This document shows, in pieces, positions 60,237-64,000 of a stretch of 64,000 nt of DNA. Source of the stretch: Chryseobacterium pennae. GTDB lineage: Bacteria; Bacteroidota; Bacteroidia; Flavobacteriales; Weeksellaceae. The notes under the pieces were generated by a model. That model did no database searches. It was given only the letters and a program-made list of their open reading frames with translations, and was not told the DNA's origin. Each line of letters starts with the position of its first letter. Positions within the stretch are counted from its first letter, which is position 1. Made by a program: the position numbers and the translations under genes. Location of the stretch: the NCBI RefSeq assembly GCF_003385515.1, contig NZ_QNVT01000003.1, positions 124,001 through 188,000 on the forward strand, in the 5' to 3' direction.

Positions 60237-61268
60237 TTGAAATTTTACAGGCTTACGCTCGTTGCCTCCTGTCTGCTGACATTGGTAATGCTTTTTCTGG
60301 TGGTCGTTTTCGATTCACTTAAAGATATCTATTATGAGACCCCTTTATTCAAAACGGGTCTTTTAATCTGTGTAGTTCTTATCTTTATTATCAACTGTGT
60401 GGTATTGGAACTTCTTTTCAACTATTACGGAAGAAAACAGGTAAAAGGACTTTCCGGAATCCTACCACAGGAAATGGTTCATGATAACGATGAGAATATT
60501 ACCATCAAAGAATTGGGAGAAAGATTTTCAGATCTCAATCAGCAGAGAGCCACAGAAATAGATATGATGAAAGAAATGGAAAGCTACCGTAAAGAATATA
60601 TCGGTAATGTTTCCCATGAACTTAAAACTCCTTTATTTTCCATTCAGGGCTATGTGGAAACCTTAAGAGACGGTGGTGTAGATAATCTGACCATCCGTGA
60701 TAAATATCTTGAAAGGATTGATAAGTCTGTAGAAAGACTGATTGCCATCGTTACAGACCTTGATATGATCAACAGGCTTGAAGCAGGGGAGATCAATCTT
60801 ACCGTTTCAAAATTTGATGTTAACCTTCTGATCAGGGAGATTTTTGATCTTCTTGACCTTGAAGCCGAAAAACGGAATACCACATTACAGATCCAGACCC
60901 TGCATCCACAGATTTTTGTAGAAGCAGATAAACAGAAAATTTCTCAGGTCTTTATCAATCTGATATCAAATGCAATTCACTATGCCAACAGACAGGAAGC
61001 AAAAGTGATCGTTAAAACGAGCGTTTTAAAGAATAAAGTACTTATTGAAGTGATCGATAACGGGATGGGGATCAAATCTGAAATTCTTCCAAGAATCTTC
61101 GAACGTTTCTATCGTGTAGAAACCAGCCGAAGCCGAAGAGAAGGTGGTTCCGGATTAGGACTTGCCATTGTAAAGCACATCCTTGAGGCTCACAATGAAA
61201 ACATTACTGTAGAAAGTGTTTACCTCGAAGGAACGAAATTCAGTTTTATGCTTGAAAAAAGTAAATAA
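60237..61268 (+). CDS. Sensor histidine kinase, PhoR-like
   Basis: A 343-residue kinase with two transmembrane helices (about 5-25 and 41-62) and only a short loop between, so there is no periplasmic sensor domain. The H-box is 'YIGNVSHELKTPLFSIQGYV' (H127), the N-box 'VFINLISNAIHYAN', then 'VIDNGMGIKSEILPRIFERF' and 'GSGLGLAIVKHILEAH'. It starts with TTG at 60237; no ATG precedes the first helix. Layout fits Bacteroidota PhoR, which is controlled through partner proteins. It phosphorylates the response regulator upstream. Confidence 0.9.
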   Translation: MKFYRLTLVASCLLTLVMLFLVVVFDSLKDIYYETPLFKTGLLICVVLIFIINCVVLELLFNYYGRKQVKGLSGILPQEMVHDNDENITIKELGERFSDLNQQRATEIDMMKEMESYRKEYIGNVSHELKTPLFSIQGYVETLRDGGVDNLTIRDKYLERIDKSVERLIAIVTDLDMINRLEAGEINLTVSKFDVNLLIREIFDLLDLEAEKRNTTLQIQTLHPQIFVEADKQKISQVFINLISNAIHYANRQEAKVIVKTSVLKNKVLIEVIDNGMGIKSEILPRIFERFYRVETSRSRREGGSGLGLAIVKHILEAHNENITVESVYLEGTKFSFMLEKSK

Positions 61269-61320
61269 TTCCGTCAAAATGTAAGGAAAAAAAATATTTT
61301 AAAAAATCCTGAAATATTTT

Positions 61321-61349
61321 TTTGTCACATGTCATTTATTATATATTTG
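61321..61349 (+). promoter_or_regulatory. Promoter of the pRiA4b ORF-3 family gene
   Basis: TTTG (61321-61324), a 17 bp spacer and TATATTTG (61342-61349): a full consensus match, 53 bp before the ATG. Confidence 0.75.
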
Positions 61350-61402
61350 CACCAGAGATTTATCATAATTATAAAGGCAAAAAAGTAATTTAAGAAACTG
61401 AT

Positions 61403-61999
61403 ATGGTTTACAAAATCCGCGTAATATTAGATGCGAAAGAGGATATTTTCCGTGATATTGAAGTTAAGGGAAAACAAACGTTATGGAACTTACATTTAGG
61501 AATTAAAAGTGCATTCAGTCTGCAGGGAGAAGAACTTTCTACTTTTAATCTGTTAGAAGAAGACGGAACGATCGTAAAAGGTGTCCCATTGGAAGATATG
61601 AGCGATGATGGTGATGGTGAGATTATGTCAGACGTATACATTGATGAAGCTTTTGAAAACAAAGGGGATAAAGCACAATTCCAGTATGGGCTTCTTGATC
61701 TTTGGGAATTCTTCTGTGAGCTTATAGAAATCATTGATGAGACAAAAGGAGTAAACTACCCGATTACGGTATACAGATTTGGAAATGTTCCATTAAAAGC
61801 TCCTAGTAAAAATGGAAATGGAGGAGGTTCCAGAAAGAAATCAGCAATGCCTTTGGCAGACGATGAGTTTGGTTTCGAAGATGACTTCGGAGGCGGCGGA
61901 AATTTTGCCGATGAAGACGACAGCTACGATGATGAGGAGGAAGAAGACTACAACGATGACATCTTTGATGACGAAGATGATAGCGATGAAGAAAGATAA
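61403..61999 (+). CDS. pRiA4b ORF-3 / IS1096 passenger TnpR family protein
   Basis: A 198-residue cytoplasmic protein. Residues 1-~130 show the pRiA4b ORF-3-like fold: 'IRVILDAKEDIFRDIEVKGK', 'TLWNLHLGIKSAFSLQGEEL', 'FQYGLLDLWEFFCELIEIID'. A linker and an extremely acidic tail follow ('DEEEEDYNDDIFDDEDDSDE'). Despite its database name, nothing here suggests mobility: there is no transposase or inverted repeats. The gene has a consensus promoter and strong terminator and stands alone. Function unknown. Confidence 0.85.
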   Translation: MVYKIRVILDAKEDIFRDIEVKGKQTLWNLHLGIKSAFSLQGEELSTFNLLEEDGTIVKGVPLEDMSDDGDGEIMSDVYIDEAFENKGDKAQFQYGLLDLWEFFCELIEIIDETKGVNYPITVYRFGNVPLKAPSKNGNGGGSRKKSAMPLADDEFGFEDDFGGGGNFADEDDSYDDEEEEDYNDDIFDDEDDSDEER

Positions 62000-62019
62000 G
62001 ATGTAGACATAGAAATATT

Positions 62020-62050
62020 GCCCCGGATTAAACAATCCGGGGCTTTTTTA
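62020..62050 (+). terminator. Rho-independent terminator
   Basis: GCCCCGGATT (62020-62029) pairs perfectly with AATCCGGGGC (62034-62043), followed by six T. Confidence 0.9.
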
Positions 62051-62354
62051 TAGAAATAAAAGAAATTTATAACATTTCATTTTTAAAGAATTACAGATCA
62101 GACTGAAAGTTTGAAGTTGATTCCTCACCTTCTCTCTAAAAATAATTTAGAACAGATTAAAAACTTTGCGCCAAATTTCAACCATTAATGGGACAGCTTT
62201 ATTTCCCAACCATTATAATCATATTAAGATAAAGGAAAATTTACCATAAGTCAATTATTTTTTAATCTGTATTATTTCAAAAAGGACGTCCGTAATTTTC
62301 CCTTTTAGCCCCCTTCCCTGAAAAACAATCCTTACTTTTGTTAAAAATAGATTA
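62051..62354. other. Intergenic region upstream of the alpha-amylase-like gene
   Basis: 304 bp with no open frame of note. TACTTTTG at 62333-62340 is a candidate -7 element 14 bp before the ATG at 62355; no matching TTG is present upstream. Nothing else seen. Confidence 0.5.
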
Positions 62355-63704
62355 ATGAAGAAATTAATTTTATTAGCTGTAATTGGTCTGGGAATTGTTT
62401 CCTGTACCACTCAAAAAAATACCGGGAAGATGACAGAATTGCCAAAAGAATGGAAACATACTACAAATATCTACGAAGTAAATATCAGACAATATACTCA
62501 GGAAGGGACTTTTAAAGCATTTGCAAAAGAAATGCCCCGACTGAAAGCGATGGGAGTAAGAACTCTCTGGTTTATGCCCATTACCCCGATTGCTCAGCAA
62601 AATAAAAAAGGAAGCTTGGGAAGCCCTTATGCAGCAGCAGATTATACCTCCATCAATCCGGAATTCGGGACAATGGAAGATTTCAAAGCTATAGTGAATG
62701 AAGCGCACAGACTGGGATTCAAAGTGATCATTGACTGGGTAGCCAATCACACAGGCTGGGATCATGTCTGGACGAAGACTCATCCTGGATTTTATCTGAA
62801 AGATTCCGATGGGAAATTCCATATTGCTTCCGGAATGGATGATATCATTGAACTGGATTATAAAAATCAGGAAATGCGTAAGGCTATGATTGATGCCATG
62901 AAATTCTGGGTAACGGAAACGGATATCGACGGTTTCAGATGCGATCTGGCTTCATGGGTGGAAGTAGATTTCTGGCAACAGGCACGTCCGGAAGTAGAGA
63001 AAGTAAAACCTCTTTTCTGGCTGGGAGAATTTGATGAATTGGAAAGTCCTGAGTATGGAAAAGTTTTTGATGCAAGCTATTCCTGGAAATGGATGCACAA
63101 ATCTGCAGATTACTACAAAAAAAACGAGCCGCTTCAGGAGCTGAAGGATTTATTGGTGCAATATTCCAATATCGGAGATAACTCAATGAGAGCCTGGTTT
63201 ACGGCTAATCATGATGAAAATTCGTGGAACGGGACAGAATATGAAAAATATGCAGTAATTGCAAAACCGATGGCTGTATTTTCAGCTACATGGAACGGAG
63301 TTCCATTATTATATTCAGGTCAGGAACTTCCCAATATGAAAAGACTTGAGTTTTTTGAGAAAGATCCGATTAAATGGACTAAGACTTATCAGGTTGCTGA
63401 TTTTTATAAAACATTATTGGATTTAAAAGCTTTCAACCCTGCTTTGAGAGGAGGAGATCCGAATGTGAGCACTTATCTCCTGAATACAACGGCTAATGAC
63501 AAAATATTAGCATACGTAAGAAAAAATGGAAAAGATGAAGTACTGGTTGTTTTAAACATGTCGAAAGAACCTGTCAACTTTACCATTGAAGATGGAAATA
63601 TTTCAGGAACATTCAGAAACGTATTCGAAAAAACAAAAAGGAATTTCGATGAAGGAAAAGACTTCAGTTTTAAAGTTTCAGACTATGCCGTATTTGAAAA
63701 GTAA
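62355..63704 (+). CDS. Alpha-amylase family glycoside hydrolase (GH13), lipoprotein
   Basis: A 449-residue lipoprotein (lipobox 'LGIVSC', Cys17). The GH13 regions are clear: region I 'GFKVIIDWVANHTGWDH', region II 'DGFRCDLASWV' with nucleophile D197, region III 'LFWLGEFDEL' with acid E225, and region IV 'WFTANHDENSW' with D287. A C-terminal beta domain follows ('NDKILAYVRKNGKDEVLVVL'). It would hydrolyse alpha-glucans or maltodextrins in the periplasm or at the surface. No Sus-type partner genes flank it, so it works alone or with genes elsewhere. Confidence 0.92.
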   Translation: MKKLILLAVIGLGIVSCTTQKNTGKMTELPKEWKHTTNIYEVNIRQYTQEGTFKAFAKEMPRLKAMGVRTLWFMPITPIAQQNKKGSLGSPYAAADYTSINPEFGTMEDFKAIVNEAHRLGFKVIIDWVANHTGWDHVWTKTHPGFYLKDSDGKFHIASGMDDIIELDYKNQEMRKAMIDAMKFWVTETDIDGFRCDLASWVEVDFWQQARPEVEKVKPLFWLGEFDELESPEYGKVFDASYSWKWMHKSADYYKKNEPLQELKDLLVQYSNIGDNSMRAWFTANHDENSWNGTEYEKYAVIAKPMAVFSATWNGVPLLYSGQELPNMKRLEFFEKDPIKWTKTYQVADFYKTLLDLKAFNPALRGGDPNVSTYLLNTTANDKILAYVRKNGKDEVLVVLNMSKEPVNFTIEDGNISGTFRNVFEKTKRNFDEGKDFSFKVSDYAVFEK

Positions 63705-63849
63705 CCATTTATGTTACTGAAATTTAGGATGAAACTATAAACTTTAATCGCCATTTTAGAACGGTACAACTTCCCCCTTTTCTGGGGAGGTATCAGAATC
63801 TATGATTTTGACGGGTGGTTTTTCCACTCTCAATAAAAGCAGTATTACA

Positions 63850-64000
63850 ATGAACAAAGAGGAAATCATAAACATAGCTAAAACCAAATTAGCAGACAAA
63901 ATCCAGTATTTCGAAAACCTTATCGCAGAAACCCGCGCTTCCAACAATGATACTAAAAGCTCTATGGGAGATAAGTACGAAACGGGCAGGGAAATGCTTC
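63850..64000 (+). CDS. N-terminal part of a GreA/GreB-related helical protein (3' truncated by window)
   Basis: From ATG 63850 the frame is open to the window end: 'MNKEEIINIAKTKLADKIQY', 'FENLIAETRASNNDTKSSMG', then 'DKYETGREML'. The 'S-M-G-D-K-Y-E-T-G-R' phrase is found in Bacteroidota proteins that combine an N-terminal helix pair with a GreA/GreB-like C-terminal domain, often mislabelled as 3-oxoacyl-ACP synthase. Only 50 residues are visible, so this is tentative. Confidence 0.65.
   Translation, partial: MNKEEIINIAKTKLADKIQYFENLIAETRASNNDTKSSMGDKYETGREML

Noticed and set aside
61403..61999. Insertion sequence suggested by the family name of the pRiA4b ORF-3 / IS1096 passenger protein
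   Set aside because: No transposase, terminal inverted repeats or target duplication nearby; the gene has its own promoter and terminator.

Overview
The window reads as a chromosomal segment of a Bacteroidota (Flavobacteriia) genome, most likely Chryseobacterium or a close Weeksellaceae relative. The basis is AT-rich DNA with few Shine-Dalgarno sites, promoters of the Bacteroidota type (TTG, 17-19 bp, TAnnTTTG), several type IX secretion (T9SS) sorting domains, the gliding proteins GldB and GldC, SusC-like/TonB receptors, and an accessory cluster of the Bacteroidota type VI secretion system (T6SS-iii). This is inference from protein families; no 16S gene or database search was available.

Left part (1-22.3 kb): the end of a T9SS-exported protein; a cobalamin riboswitch with its promoter driving a BtuB-like receptor and a BtuG-like lipoprotein; a minus-strand housekeeping run (CCA-adding enzyme, Sua5/YrdC, DinB, GNAT, cystathionine gamma-synthase); then gldB and gldC separated by a two-gene ABC exporter whose permease is fused to a TlpA-like thioredoxin. 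nadE follows, then a barnase, an archaemetzincin lipoprotein and a barstar in series, a ~295 bp inverted-repeat element, cytidine deaminase and an Old Yellow Enzyme.

Middle part (22.3-41.6 kb) is the accessory region. It starts with a strong promoter, Hcp and a terminator, then VgrG, a tiny tip-like protein, a DUF2235 (Tle1-type) phospholipase effector candidate, four DUF2931 copies (one frameshifted), a decayed C-terminal remnant that resembles the end of a second DUF2235 effector, a LysM protein, a PAAR-like DUF4280 protein, a 950-residue OmpA/TM protein without signal peptide and two tandem paralogous lipoproteins. I read it as a T6SS effector-immunity island with stockpiled immunity genes and a possible uncharacterised large effector. 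No core T6SS genes (sheath, baseplate, membrane complex) are in the window. A small membrane-protein cluster (DUF3592, GIDE-like, LemA) ends this part.

Right part (42-64 kb): a T9SS endonuclease I, small lipoproteins, an ACC deaminase/D-cysteine desulfhydrase-like enzyme, a glucosaminidase with LysM domains, hemL, two paralogous small exported proteins (one frameshifted), two paralogous cytosine-deaminase-like amidohydrolases around an ankyrin lipoprotein and an AraC regulator, a beta-helix lipoprotein with its TonB receptor, a PhoB/PhoR-like two-component pair, a pRiA4b ORF-3 family protein, an alpha-amylase-family lipoprotein and the start of one more gene. Three dispersed intergenic elements carrying a GGCTTTAGCC core, two of them with heptamer tandem repeats, mark gene borders. 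I saw no rRNA, tRNA, CRISPR array or intact insertion sequence.
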